A stretch of 64,000 nucleotides of DNA from Armillaria gallica (taxonomy: Eukaryota > Basidiomycota > Agaricomycetes > Agaricales > Physalacriaceae), in contig JBANDB010000002.1 in the NCBI GenBank assembly GCA_037576215.1, positions 1,178,001 through 1,242,000 on the forward strand. The letters run 5' to 3'. Position numbers and translations under genes: made by a program. Under the pieces are notes generated by a model, which searched no databases, was not told the origin of the DNA, and was given only the letters and a program-made list of their open reading frames with translations. Every line of letters begins with the position of its first letter. Position 1 is the stretch's first letter. This document shows positions 1 through 13,300 of the stretch, one piece after another.

Positions 1-143
1 TGTCTGGACCTGATATGCATTGTATAGTCCTTACATACTATCTTAGGTCCCATGCAGCACAACTCACCCAAGGACAATCCAACGCCTATGTCCAGACAAT
101 TACTTCACGCATTCATCGACCCTTAGTGCAGGGTCGCAGCAAG

Positions 144-622
144 ATGTACATTGTATTCTTTGGCTGGGAACCAGGAGTGTATTCTTCCTGGTAAGAAACA
201 TACGAAATGTCCCAAGACACTTCTCATTGCCAATTACAGGACTGCATGCCAGTCTAGAGTCCGTGGCGCCTCTGAAGCCATCTTCTCCTCATATCGAGGA
301 CAGGACACTGCCACTGCTGCCTTCGAATATGCTCTGGAGCATGGTTGGACTGGTATAACAGGAAGATATGGTGTCTCCTTCAACCACCGACAACTTCTTG
401 TAGCACCCGAGCGCATTGACTTCCTACAAGCGCCTAAGTCCGCCTTCAATACGGCCCTCAATGCCGGTCATGATTGCCCTCATTGGTATGTTGTATATAA
501 GGGAATCTGCCCTGGCATCTATAGGACCTAGTGAGTACATTTATCTTGTTGTTCTATGGCCTGGCGATGAACCAGTGTAAATTTGCAGTCTTGAAGCATC
601 ATTGAATGTGGTTGAGATCTGA
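144..622 (+). CDS. Small viroplasmin-like (Cauli_VI / RNase H1 N-terminal) domain protein, three exons
   Basis: Exons 144-190, 240-530 and 589-622 join through canonical introns (GTAAGA..ACAG and GTGAGT..GCAG) to give about 123 residues. The start codon at 144 opens directly onto the domain motif YIVFFGWEPGVYSSW. The first half continues with RVRGASEAIFSSY, and a second motif (WYVVYKGICPGIYRT) begins near residue 97, so the protein is one full and one partial copy of the Cauli_VI fold. In the known family this fold sits at the N terminus of eukaryotic RNase H1 and in caulimovirus viroplasmin, where it binds nucleic acid. No RNase H catalytic domain follows here. The second copy stops soon after its core, so the gene may be truncated or have another exon I did not find. 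Function is unknown; nucleic-acid binding is inference. Confidence 0.6.
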
Positions 623-3600
623 GGTAATACTCATGAGTTGTTCGAGAGTCTGGAAGTCGTGAGGGCGAAGTATAGGACAGCGCTTGACAAGCACCAAGTT
701 TTTTTCACTTAGCCTGCCTTGAAGGACTAGTATTACCTGTTTCATACGTGCTAGCTCGATACCAATGTATATTTGAAGTGTAATATGTATATTCTTTCCT
801 TTTGCATCGTTTCCTGTGTACCATGGGGCCAAGCTTGATGTGACAATCAAGCAGTGATCAAAGACTGAATGGCAAGATAGTCATCTCGATCTCTGCATTC
901 GGTGTTCTTGATCCTCAATGAGTATTTTGAATTCGTCCTTGCCATATTTGATCTTATCGCCAGTGCCGTGTGGGAGCTTGAAATCACTAACCTCTGTACA
1001 ACCGTGTTGTGAATACCGTAGAATATGTGATGAAAAAAAAAAAGAGAAGACTTGCAAGCACTGCATCGTTGTCGAAGTCTTCAAACATGTTTCCTTTGGT
1101 CAATAAATCTATGCCATAGCAGTTGTCATTTTCATCCCGAGTAAACTTTGCGATACTATATACAAGTCGGCAAAGAGACTGTAAAGGGTGACTGCTTTGA
1201 TGGGATCTTTCAATTACCATCCCTGTTCATGGAGATCGCGTGCCTGGATGCGAGTCAAAGAACAAAATGGTGGTGTTTACACTACCAATATATTATTAAC
1301 ATGTCGACTACATTAGTATTCTGTAAGCCACATCATGGCACACCTATGATAAGTATTTTTATGCTCGACATAAGATCAAAGGCCAAAGCGTTGATTACTC
1401 CCTACTACTGAACCTCCTTGGACCACTAGTTTGATCTATCTCGGACCTCGGTGAGAATAGAGCTTTAGATAAGGTGAATCGAGAAGATGATACAAATGAG
1501 GCAACACTCTACCTTTATAATAGTACCATTGAGAACTTTGAAAGCATGAAAGGATCGTTGAACTGACTGCAACATATTCCAGCTTTGAATTATGGATGCC
1601 ACAACTTGTAATCTTCCATTTTGTACAGGACACAAGAATTGCAGGGCAACGATACACTCTCCATTCTCAAATACAATGTGCTATCACAGCTTCAAACCAG
1701 AAAGGATAGTAGTCTAAGAGATGTTGATCCCCAAATGAGGTCTGGCCAGGATATCCTGGGTGGTCATTTGCCTTATGAAATATTGTCGAGCAGATAGCTA
1801 TACATTTTGGGGAAGCAAAACTAGTAGGTACACATTCATTTTTCGAGCACATATGGGTAAAAGTAGCTACTAGTATGGCAACAACATAGTCTGTGAGCAA
1901 CTGTATTACCCTCTACCACATAATCTGTATCAGAACGACACTTGCAATAGGGACAGGTATGCATCATCCACGGGAACTTCAGTGCCTGTCGCATACCTTG
2001 CTTGTCAGCCACAATATAATGGAAGCTGTTGAGGCATTTGCACCAATGTGGCTGTCCTGGCTGAACCTCGCATGACTTTGACCAGAAAATCCAACATTGG
2101 CAGAGTACTGTACGATCGCAATAAGCATTTATTAAGATTTAGTATGACTCAATGTACCAGGAAGAGGAGGATCAACGATGCTCTCCAGGAGCGCCATGGG
2201 TACCACAATACTGCCCAAGTCCTTGTCAGGCTCGTCTGTGGCCACTGGTTGCAATGCATTGTCTGCAGCGGTTAAGTCTAATTTGCCACATAAAACACTC
2301 GAAGTAATCTGCAGGGAATACACATACAGAGAGTAGAATCCACAGTGCGCTCTCTCCTTAACAGCTCCAAGTGGCCAAGCCTGCCTTCTTTTTTCTCTGC
2401 AAGCCATGAGGAGAGCCAGTCAAGTAGTAAGAAAAGACAACGTACCATATTTGCCAACGTTGACCAGGGTATGCATTAATGTCTCCATGATAGAGGAGGT
2501 CGAAGGTAAGGAATGGGTACATCGCTGCTCATTTTGAAGAAAGTTCTATTTCTCACAGACTGGGTGAGTCATCCATCGTTACTTAGGGTCTGACCGCTTC
2601 TTCGGAGAGTCAAAGTATACATTGTAATGAGGTCCATTTGGCATTACAGAGATGATGATTATTACTCCCCATCCACTGTCTCCTCAGATCCTCTTCGGCT
2701 CATCACTCGCAACCTCTCTGGACTAGGGATATTAGTTAGTCTGTTCAGGACAGATGCTGGGGACATTCTCCACCGTTTTGCCATCAATAGTTCCTTCCCA
2801 ACACCAACCACCAGCATGGCAGGAACAGCAGTGATCGGGTTCTTCAGCCAGAATGTTGCATCAAAGGAAATCATCAGTCTGCGGTTGGGGAATAGCCTAT
2901 CACTAATCCTAATTAGCAGATACTCCTCAAGGAGAATGAAAACCCTACCTGGCAGTGGGGGACATGTTTTTCGTCTCTTTTCAAAAGCCAGAGAGGAGGA
3001 TAAAGCTTGGAGTCTGTAGGACTTTTATTTCGGCAATACCATGAATGTCGGCACTTAGCTCTTATTGGTTGCTTGTCATGCGGGTGAGGAATGGTGATGC
3101 TAGTGTTTGTGGTATCAAAGCTTCCATTTTGAGGGCAGTTGTGGGGCCTCGAGAATGTATTGAAAAGAAAAGAGGCATAATTCGTGTAAGTGTATAATGC
3201 ACCCCACCATGCAGGGTCTACTCCAACGAAAATGTATCGCGAGCACCCCAGAAGTTGATATGGAGAGTAAAAACACACGATCAGTATTCCAGGCCAGATA
3301 TAGGAAAGTGATATGTATCAATATGCCTCAAGAATGTAGGGGTAAAAGTCATGTACTTGTCAGCATTGACATTCAAGGTGATGGACTGTATAGCCTTCCT
3401 CCTTTGCATGGCGCGAAACCATTGTGTAACCACAATATAAGCATTCCGATGTCCAAGTCAGGGACGTCTTGAGCTTGTTGACGTATTTCTGAACACATGT
3501 TACATAGTGAAAAGCCTTGTACCGTTCGCAGTAATGGGGTCGAATGCTACCTTGGTACTCGCAGGGGAGATCCCAAAGGATTCTACGCAAATTACTGTCT

Positions 3601-4434
3601 GTGCAAGATGATCAATAAGTCCGGTATCCTAGAATAAAGCCCACATACTCAGAAAGCACGGCTCTGGTAGACTCTGAGGTACCACCAAGGTTCCGTACAG
3701 ATGCTCCTGCGCTGTGAGGCTCAGAGAAGCTGTGGAGTCATTCATGGTACCAGTGCTGCTGGGGGTAGGTGAGGGTGGGTCTGACCCATACATGGTGGTG
3801 CTGGAGGCGGAGGATGCTGCAAGGTTCTTCAGTGATCAAGGGAATCTAGGTCATGGAAAAGAGAATCACCGGAGTTGTCTGACTGAGTGCCTTCGTCTGA
3901 GGAATCACTGTTCAACATGGGTTGAGTGAAAGCATTAGGTCACTAGGGAAAAGAGGGACTTATATATGGTGGCAGCATGGGTGCATCCCGTTGGAAATGA
4001 TGAGAGTAATGGAGGCCTACTTTTGCAGTTCGGATATATGAATTAGGTTGGTGCAGAAGGAATAAATAATCAAAGGGTGCTCAACTCTGTCGGTGCTTAT
4101 GGTGTAACGGCAGCACGACCATACAGTAAGGTGTGGGTAGTCCGGATGTTCAAATCCCGGTGAGGGTTGATTTTTTTGTTCTTTTTGTTTCGATTTGGGT
4201 GCATGTGCCAGACGTGTCGCATCATGACTCATCGATTACTCAGTTGATTCCTGATTATTTTGCTCCCACCGTTCTGCATTCTCTGGAGCTTCAACATACC
4301 TATGCCATCCCCTTCTTATTACCGATGATGGAGCCAGTTGCAACACTCGGAGAAACGTCGGGACAGGACTTTTCCAATCACAACCACCAGTACAGCGACT
4401 TCATTGCTCCAATTCCACCACTCTTGCCTCCCTG
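623..4434. other. Gene-poor stretch with unresolved minus-strand coding traces
   Basis: No complete gene could be assembled here. Several short minus-strand frames look protein-like. One lies at 3360-3590 (motifs SIRPHYCERYKAFHYVTCVQ and SECLYCGYTMVSRHAKEEG). Others at 2662-2874, 3115-3321 and 2132-2407 contain hydrophobic segments. They could be exons of one membrane-protein gene or its remains, but I could not link them with convincing splice sites. A tRNA-like element near 4.1 kb is listed separately. Confidence 0.3.
4093..4177 (+). ncRNA. tRNA-like element with pol III boxes A and B
   Basis: A-box-like TGGTGTAACGG at 4100-4110 and B-box GTTCAAATCCC at 4148-4158 lie at tRNA-like spacing, followed by a T7 run (4171-4177) that could end pol III transcription. 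The acceptor arms pair only partly and the T stem is poor, so this is a decayed tRNA or the head of a tRNA-derived SINE rather than a working tRNA. It lies just upstream of the KDZ transposase remnant. Confidence 0.35.
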
Positions 4435-7400
4435 ATGTCCTACCAAAAATCCTGGAATTTTCATCAACAAGATGCTTTTGAGTGCCAGCAGCGGACGGAT
4501 TTTGAGGATAAGAATAGTGGAACGAAGAGACCCTCAGGTCGACATCCAGCTGTGACCTGGGATATAGATTTCTCTTTTGGTGGGGCAGGACCTTCCGCAT
4601 CCTCTTTCATTGCGCCACAGAACAACCAGGTGGATCGCACAGTGGGGATTTCTGTTGACAGTTGTCAGACATTTGTATACGCAAAGCGACAGGTGGTAAA
4701 AAAAAGGAAACTGGGAGCAGAAGAGGCCTCTGCCCTGTTGTCGGATTGGATTCCCCAAAAAGACTGGGTTTCAACTCAATACGATATTGACGCCAACAAA
4801 AACGATGACTACGAGCAGTTCGAAATGACCGCTTGGCAGCAGTATGCCCCCCAATTCGCTATGGACACATCAGGTGAACTGAGGGAAGATGTCGGACCAC
4901 GCACTGGGAAGAGAAAATGTTACGACAGCTCAGTATGTCACACAAACCTCTCCTAACATGACATGGGTCTAATGAAGAGCATTCAGGATGATCCAATGTA
5001 CGTCTGGATCCCGTATGCCCAAGATTTTCTGGACGAAACTGTCCGACGTGCAGAATTTAGTAACTCATCAGTGAACCCATGCTGTGCCACTTGCCAGCGA
5101 ATGTGGAAGGGGAAAGCTCATAGCTTGGAGGATGAGGCTGTAGTGTATACTCTGTATCGCTGTCATATGTGTGGAGAGTTCTTGGAGTGCCGGGATTGCT
5201 GTTGCCGGCGTCATCAACATCTTCCTTTACACAAGGTTGAGGTATGTGGTTTGAGAGCCTTGTATTACTCAGTTACTGATTTGCACGGTAGATGTGGAAT
5301 GGAGACTTTTGGGAGGACAGCACACTCGAGAAACTGGGCCTCATCTTTCAACTTGGCCATAGTGGTGGAGATTGCCCTGTCCCACATCCACCGCAGTGGT
5401 TAACTGTATTGCATGTCAACGGTATTCACCAAGTACATGTAGCTTATTGCGGTTGCGACATCTCTGATTCGGAAAGTCGCTGGAGACAAATCATGCGCAA
5501 CGCATGGTATCCAGCCACGATGACGGAACCCCACAGCACCGCAACATTTGAATGTCTTGATACCTTCCGTTTATTGAACGTGACGGCAAATGTGAACGTT
5601 AGGGACTACATGTCTTTCCTTGAACAATCAACTGACCCATATGGCACAGAATGGGTGCCCGATAGATACAAGGCATTCGGGAGGATGAGTAGACAGTGGG
5701 CTTATCTGAAAAGGCTGAGGAGAGTGGGTATTGGTCATCTGAAGGAAGGTCTGGGTTCGGCCGAGGCAGGGTCGGTTGCCATCCAATGTTGGGCATGCCC
5801 AAGAGAAGGAGTGAACCTGCTGTCGGAATGGGCAGATGTAGCGGAGGAGGATCAGTACGTGTTCTGTTCCTGCAACTTATAAGTCTACTCACTCTTGTCA
5901 TCACAGATATCTGTATCGGCTGTTTGTGGGTCTCAATGCCAGTTTTCATTTGAAGAATAGGCTTCACCATAGGAATAATTTGAAGAAGGATCGGCCTCTA
6001 TATGACGGTCTGGGATATCAAGTACCTCAAAAGGCCTATTTTGCTCATCTGAAGAAATATGTGAAAGAGGATGATGTTCGTGTGTATGCTCATGGTATTC
6101 ACTATGCTTATGTCATTCACAGATCAGTACTTGCATCGCTTTTGCGGTGTTGATGGAGAAAGAGACGAAATTGAGTACGGGCTTGAGGTGCACCGGTGTC
6201 GGAGGGTGCATCTGTATTCAGCATGAACTCATACGCCTGTCGGGTATAGGAGATTTGCTCAAGGGCGAGAGGTGTGTCTTTGATTTGTACTAGCCCAATT
6301 AGACACTGACGATCCCCAACAAATGCGCAGATACACGAATATGGATTTCATTTTCTGGTCTGCATTGTGGGACGTCAAAGTTAAGCAAGTAATGTTATCC
6401 TATGACATCGGTTGCCAATACAAGATAAATTTACACGAGAGGCGCAAGAAACTACCAAAGGACCTGCAGCTTTGGACTGATGTGGGCGATGCATTTCCTT
6501 CTTCCGGCATAAGTGATGCACGACCTTCTCCCCACATTTTCGTTGCCTTGCCCATTTGGCACGGCGATGTTCACGAGTTGGCGTGCAAGACCAAGAACTC
6601 GTTAAAGTATCAGGACGGTTCTGGGATATCAGATGGGGAGGCACCTGAGCAGTTGTGGGCAGACATGAACCCAATGTCCATGCAGATGAAAGAAATGCAG
6701 CCTGAGGTCTGCCATGATGCATTGGAGGACAAAGCAGATAGTCACAACTATCAGAAGAATGTAGGACTGGGGAAATTGTTGGATCAGCGGTTGAAGTTAG
6801 CTTTGGAGGAAAGAGAGGTTCAGGACAAAGCTTTTGACGACATTGATGTGACTTTGAAGGATGAGCTGCAAGCGGAATGGATGGCAATACTGGATGCTTG
6901 GAGGAAAGATCATTCTCAAACAAACCCGTATATGGTGAAGTTGAGGGAAAAAGGTACGTAATGTTACTGACATTGATTGGGAATGAGACTCTTATAACAC
7001 TTTGCAGTGACAGTGACGGAAGCTGAAGTCAAACTGAAGCTGCAACAGGAAGAACTGGCTGAATTGGCCAAGGGTGCTCAGCTTGTAAAGGGTAAAAGTA
7101 TGACAGCTTTTTTGACCATGGGGCTCGAACTCGAGGACGCACAATAAGTAATTCCCATTGTTATCAATTGCTGCATTTTGCTAACCAGATGGTAGATGGC
7201 GCATACTAGCTCGAACAAGAGAATCTATGTTGATGCTGAATGGAGAGAGCAGCATTCATGAGTGTCGTTTGGCTTTCTTCAAAAAAGTCAAGATATTCTG
7301 CGGTCTTCAAAGGTCGTACATGCCTGGAGTCAAGGCTCTGATTGAGAAGGAAGATGCAAAGCACAACCCAGAGGAACCTGCACCTCAAGCTGAAGAAAGT

Positions 7401-8355
7401 GCTCTATGGCTGCCGTCACACATCCCAGAGCATGAACATGTTTTTGTGTGCGACGCAAACTTGTGCGACATGGAGTACAAGTTGAGGGAGGGACAGTGTG
7501 CAGATGCCTTATCCTCTTTGCGCACTCGCCTTTTTGCCCGACAGCACCTTCTCAAATACCGAAACACCAACGTCACAGGCCAGCGCATGAGTACTCGGGC
7601 TTGAATGATGATTGATGCCATCAGTGATAAGATCGACGCTGCCACTATGAAGTACTGTATGGCATGAAATGCCCTCAAGAGTCTACGAGGGGAAAACAGT
7701 TGCAGCTGGTTTCGTGTCCTTGAAAAAGATGATGTCACCCCGGTTCAAGAGGCTGAAATTGATGACAAAGCCAAGAGGAAATTAGGGAGGCTTGGTGGCA
7801 GGGACAGTTGCTCGCAGAGCACCAAGGTCTTGAAGAAGAATATGTCCTGGATTTGGACAGAGGCTGGCGGGCCGGATGAAGATGAATCTGAATTTTTGCA
7901 TGAATGTACGTTTGCTGTCATTGCCACCTTTCTATCCTGGTAACTGTTGTCTTGTAGCCATTCGTGTCGAATGGTCAAAGGCTTGGGTGAGGCGGGAACA
8001 GTGGCATGAGGAAGTCAAGCTCCTGCGTGAGGAAATGAGATGTGTCTTATGAACTCTGAGGTGGGAGGCAGAGGTTTGGTACAGTCATGCAGAACAGACT
8101 GATGCAGTTGTCGGTGAGGTGATCCAACGAGGATGAAGGGCATATGCAATGAAGCAAGCATGGTATAGGGTCAGAATTAGGCATGCATTTGAATCTCAGT
8201 GAGGCATGAAGGTTGATGTACATGGCACTCAAAAATCCAGTGTTGTTGACAGGAGAGTGGAAGAATCTGACACTGACATCGACAAAACCACAACAGAGGG
8301 CCAAGGTAGCATGTTTATGGAGACTCCTGACGATGTAGCTGTAGATGCAGAATAG
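4435..8355 (+). pseudogene. KDZ (Kyakuja-Dileera-Zisupton) transposase, decayed
   Basis: A multi-exon transposase gene. Exon 1 (from about 4435) is spliced near 4932 to an exon holding the CxC2 cysteine cluster associated with KDZ transposases: CCATCQRMWKGKA, YRCHMCGEF, CRDCCCRRHQHLPLH, then after an intron LGLIFQLGH and NGIHQVHVAYCGCD (about 5060-5460). Next come YLYRLFVGLNASFHLK (about 5907), YDIGCQYKINLHER (about 6400) and the family hallmark GEAPEQLWADMNP, HDALED and NYQKNVGLG (about 6635-6775). The charged C-terminal region runs to a stop at 8353-8355. It is broken by in-frame TGA codons at 7602, 7665 and 8050, each where an Arg codon is plausible, and by probable further stops downstream. 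The family moves DNA by cut-and-paste. I did not find its terminal inverted repeats, so the element limits are unknown. Confidence 0.85.
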
Positions 8356-8602
8356 TAGTCGTAGAAGTAGTCGTTGCATGGCAGAGTAGTTACAAGAATG
8401 CCTATTTAGATCCATGATAATTGCGTGATTATTGGAATGACGGATATATTTGGCTTCAGCGATAAGTGATGTCATTGTGGTCTAGAGTTGGCCTGTGACA
8501 TGGATAGACCTGTCATTTGTTGATTGCCTTGCTGTAGAGAGAATCTGGCTACAGAGCCATAAAATGTATCTGGTTATTCTTGCTGTATAGAGGGTGAGGC
8601 AA

Positions 8603-9410
8603 TTTCCTAAGCCTAGGGGTGGTCAAGGAGCCCGAAAACTTTAACAGAGACTCCAACGACATCGTGCGGTTCTTCTCCCAGTGCGACATGTACTTCTCGG
8701 TCTTCAACCAATACTTCTGATACCACCCCCACAAAGTCATCTTCTGTGCCTCACGCTTCGAAAAAGATGCTCAGGTGTGGTGGGAGCTGTGTGCATAAGA
8801 ACTGGGAAGGAACATCAATGGGGGCCAGCTCCATCCGGCCTATGAGCGGTTCGTGGAGGAGGTCAGGTGACAATTCTGGAAGGATGCCAACACTGAGATC
8901 AAGTTCACACAATGGGAAAGGCTCCGCCAGAGCAATTTCCCTGATGGCAACTTGTTCTTCCAGCAGTTTGAGTCGCTAGCCTTCGAAGCAGGAGTCCTCA
9001 GCATCGACCAGATGATGATGGCTCAAGTCAAAAAGGCATGCCACTCATCCACCAAGGACATCATCTACACGTCAGACGGAGATGTACCAATAAACTACCA
9101 GGAATGGAAGCGGTGAATACTTTGGATCGACCATAATTGGAGGACACGAAAGGCAGAGCAGGGTGGGGCCAAGGTAACTGAATGGAAACAACAGGCAAAG
9201 ACCAATACAACCCCGATGACAAAGGGGAATCAGCAGCAGGGCAGTGTCCCAGAGAGGCAGACGGGAACTGGTACAACTTACAGAGGGGCAGGCAAGCCAA
9301 TGGATATCGATGCAGTACGCACCAAGGTGAAGTGCTACCGATGCGGTGAAATCGGACACTTCAAATGAGACTGTCCCAAATCCCCAAAGACGAGGGAAGA
9401 GGTGCTATGA
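8603..9410 (+). pseudogene. gag: gypsy gag remnant with zinc knuckle
   Basis: The frame reads as a retrotransposon capsid domain (DIVRFFSQCDMYF, then FEKDAQVWWELCA) and ends in a CCHC zinc knuckle at 9333-9374 with spacing C-x2-C-x4-H-x4-C (CYRCGEIGHF, then stop, D, C). The stop at 9366-9368 falls inside the knuckle at a position usually occupied by Arg. Five other stops occur between 8718 and 9410. The N-terminal part of gag is absent. The capsid packages element RNA, and the knuckle normally binds that RNA. Confidence 0.85.
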
Positions 9411-10376
9411 CGACTCAATTTTTACTGGGACCATGTAGCAACGAACAAGAAAACGGACTCGAAGATCGAGGAGGTAAAAGATGGGGCTGGGCAGTAAACG
9501 ATTCGACTGACTCAGCCGAGGACTTAGTTTCATCCGGTACGCATTCATCGCCCACTAGCCAGGCTTATTGTACATCTGTAGTTGACATTATGCATTCAAA
9601 TATACCCACTTGCGACTTCACTACCAAGATGGAAACCAAGGAAGAATTGAAACAGGCAGATGGGGCCGCTGACCCCAAGACTGTGCAATCAGCTAAATGT
9701 TTGACAAGTAGCTTGTCAGGAGCAAAAGTAGCAGATGAAAAGGCACCTACCATAGTGTCACCCATCATAACAGCACCAGCAGAGTGACTGGATGGGGCAG
9801 GGGAACAAGCGCCTCCATTAGAGGAACGTGCCCCCCCTGACAAAGCAGCTCCATGACTGGAGAACACCACAAGGATCAGGCCCACCTGTGTGCCCATGAT
9901 CATCAAGACTGTGTGCAGTGGACCAATTGCGTGGTCTACCGACCAGTAGCAGAGCAAGAGTCCCAGGAGCATGGACCCCCCTCAGGACCATGAGGGCAGG
10001 CATACAACCAGTGATGGCCCTGGGTTGGATCTGAACAATTCGCTAAGTCCCAAGGGAGCAGGTTCCGAGACTGGTACCGCAAGGGATCCAGCACCTCCCC
10101 AGCCCAGCGTTGCCCCGAGTAACGCCCCCTTGGTCCAGTCGAACTTGTGGCAATCTGATTCCTCCAAAGAGGATTAGCAAGCTCTCCTCCTGGGCACTCC
10201 TGGAGAAGACGCACATGTGGCAAGAACTGTTGGATGCACAACAGCCCTGACCAAGAGCAAACATGATGGCAAAACCTGGGACAGGAAGCCACTAGCACCC
10301 AGGCAGTAAATAGGGGGCATTCGGTAGAGATCGAGGAGATTCCCGGCGACGAGGACGACACCAGCTTCCGACTAAG
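9411..10376 (+). other. gypsy gag-pol linker region, degenerate
   Basis: This stretch between the gag knuckle and the protease frame is rich in Ser, Pro, Ala and acidic codons and has stops near 9785, 9854, 10175 and 10308. It resembles the low-complexity linker common in fungal chromoviruses. No conserved domain is visible. Confidence 0.5.
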
Positions 10377-13300
10377 TCAGAAAGTCAACCAAAAATCCCT
10401 GCTTACCCCTGAGGAGACCCAGTCAACAGTAGCTGAGCCATCAGGCTCTGGTGCAAAGGCTGAGAAGGTCCCACGTACGTGGCTCAAACCATTCAAAGCG
10501 GAATGGATGTTGCAAGGTATCAAGGAGGCGAAGACTGAGTTGGAGGCAAGGGCAATCCTAAAAAATTGGATCCATAAGACACAGATCAAGGAGGTGGTTG
10601 ATGAAATGATCAACGGCTTGAGGAAGACCATGCACATCAATGCACTAGAACGGATGGATGAGCTCCGACAACCCAAACGCTACATTTGCCGACTGAGCAG
10701 AGGCGAGAAGGCCCTAACAACCGATGTCCAGGTCGGGATACCGGGAAGCCCCACCCACATCGCCTCTTTGGCTCTGGTTGACAGCGGTTGCACTAGCAGT
10801 GCTATCAACCAAACTTTTGTCAAGAAACATAATATCTCCACACGTGCGACAGCGGTGCCCATCACTGTATATAATGCAGACAGATCAAAAAATAGTGTGG
10901 GACAATCACTGCCTTCATGGAATTACACATCATCATCGGGGACCATGCCAAGCGCATAGACCTGGCTATCACTGACCTAAAGGATTGTGACATCTTCCTC
11001 AGACATGACTGGTTAGTAAGGCACAATCCACTGATCAACTGGCAAACCGGGAAAATGATCTTTGCCCGATGCCAGTGTCGTCATACTCCAATTCCATTAC
11101 CAGACGCGGATCCATACAATAAGTGGGATGAGGAACTTGAAGAGGGCGATACTATCCTTGCGATAAACTTTGAAGAAGCCATTCGTATTAGGGCGATGCG
11201 ACATGTAGCCAACGACCTAGCAGCCAAGGCAAACACAGACAAGAAAGCCAAAATGTTCGAAGAAATGGTCCCCGAGTGGTGCCAAGACTTCAAAGACCGA
11301 TTTGATAAAGAAATCTTTGATGAACTCCCAGAGCCGAAGCCATGGGACCATGCCATCGAACTCATTCCAAACGCTAATGCCAATCTGGACTGCAAAGTCT
11401 ATCCACTGAACTGAGCAGAGCAAGGGGAGTTGGACAAGTTCCTGGACGAGAACCTAGCCAGCAGAAGGATACGACCTTCTAAATCACCCATGGCGTCCCT
11501 GTTCTTTTTCGTCAAAAAGAAGGATGGAAAGCTAAGGCCTGTTCAGGATTATCAGAAGCTTAACAAGATGACGATCAAAAATCGATACCCGCTTCCTTTA
11601 ATCTCAGAACTCATGGACAAGCTACATGGCGCCAAGTACTTCTCCAAACTGGATGTTCGATGGGGGTACAATAATGTTCGTATCAAGATGGGGGATGAGT
11701 GGAAGGTGGCCTTCAGAACCAACCGTGGCTTGTACAAGCCGATGGTAATGTTCTTTGGGCTCACCAACTCACCTGCCACTTTTCAGTGGATGATGAACGA
11801 CATTTTTAAGGACCTCATCGCATCCAGGAAAGTCACTATATACCTCGATGATATCCTCATCATGTCAAAGACCAAGGAGGAGCATCGTTGGATCACACAA
11901 GAAGTATTGGCAACCCTGCAGAAGCATAAACTGTTCCTTAAAGCTGAGAAATGCGAGTTCAAGATTCTGGAAACGGAATACCTAGGCGTCATTATCAGTG
12001 AAGGCAGTATCCGAATGGACCCTGTCAAGATCAAGGGCATCCTTGATTGGCCAGTACCAACCAAGAAGAAGGAGCTCCAGTCCTTCCTAGGGTTCACCAA
12101 CTTCTACCAATGCTTCATAAAGAACTACAGCAAAATCATAAAACCCATGACTCAATTAATGGGCAACAACACGTGGAAATGGGGCAAGGCCCAACAGGAG
12201 GCTTTTGAGCAGTTGAAGAAGCAATTAGCCGAGGACGTCATGCTCGCTATACCAACCAATGAAGGGAAGTTCAAGGTGGAAGCAGATGCTAGCGAAGGGG
12301 CCATCAGTGCAGTCCTCTCCCAAGAACAGGATGGCAAATGGAGACCTGTCTCGTTCCTGTCCAAAGCTCTCTCAGTTACTGAATGTAACTATGAGATCTA
12401 CGACAAGGAACTTCTAGCAATCATGCTCGCACTCAAGGAATGGAGACACTACCTGATGGGCATGCATCAAGACTTCGAAATCTGGATGGATCACCAGAAC
12501 CTCCAGTATTTCCAAATGCCTCAGAAGGTAAACCAATGACAAGCCTGATGGATCACCGAGCTGGCCGAGTACCACTTCACCCTTCATCATAAAGCTGGGA
12601 CTGCCAACAAGAAGGCTGATCTCTTATCATGATGGGCCGATCATGACCAGGGACAGGATGATAACGACCAAATAATAGTCCTGTCTACTGAACACTTCAG
12701 AGCCATGATCATGCCAACTGTCGAAGAAACCCATCAAAACGTACAGACTGCCACCAGAAAAGTTCACCTCTGGGACACCACCATTGCTGGCTCTGTTAAC
12801 CACGATTGTGGCATGAAAATGAAGGACAGGTTCATCTGGTACGACGGCAGAATCTATGTCCCTCAAGATCATGCACTTCGGGGAGAAATCATCACTTGAT
12901 CCCATGATCATATCACTGCTGGACACCCAGGCATTGAGAAGACCAAGGAGCTCATCCTATGAGAGTTCTGGTGGCCAAAGATGAAGAAGGATATCGAAAC
13001 CTATGTACGAGCCTGTGAGACCTGCCAACGAACAAAAAGCAGCACTCAAGCAAAGGCAGTGCCCCTTCACCCCAATGAGATACCCTCTCGCCCGTGGACC
13101 CACATCTCGGTAGACATGGTAACCGGGTTACCCAAGAGCAATGGATGCGATGCCATCCTCGTGATCGTCGACTGCTTCTCAAAGGAAATCATTCCCGTAG
13201 CATGCTCAACTGAATTATCCTCAGAAGGATGGGCGAAGATCTTGCACGATGAGGTATATGCCAAACATGGAATGCCTCAAGTCATCATCTCAGACAGGGG

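Noticed and set aside
10080..10361. Overlapping minus-strand frames within the gypsy linker
   Set aside because: They are shadows of the decayed gag-pol region, with no domain.
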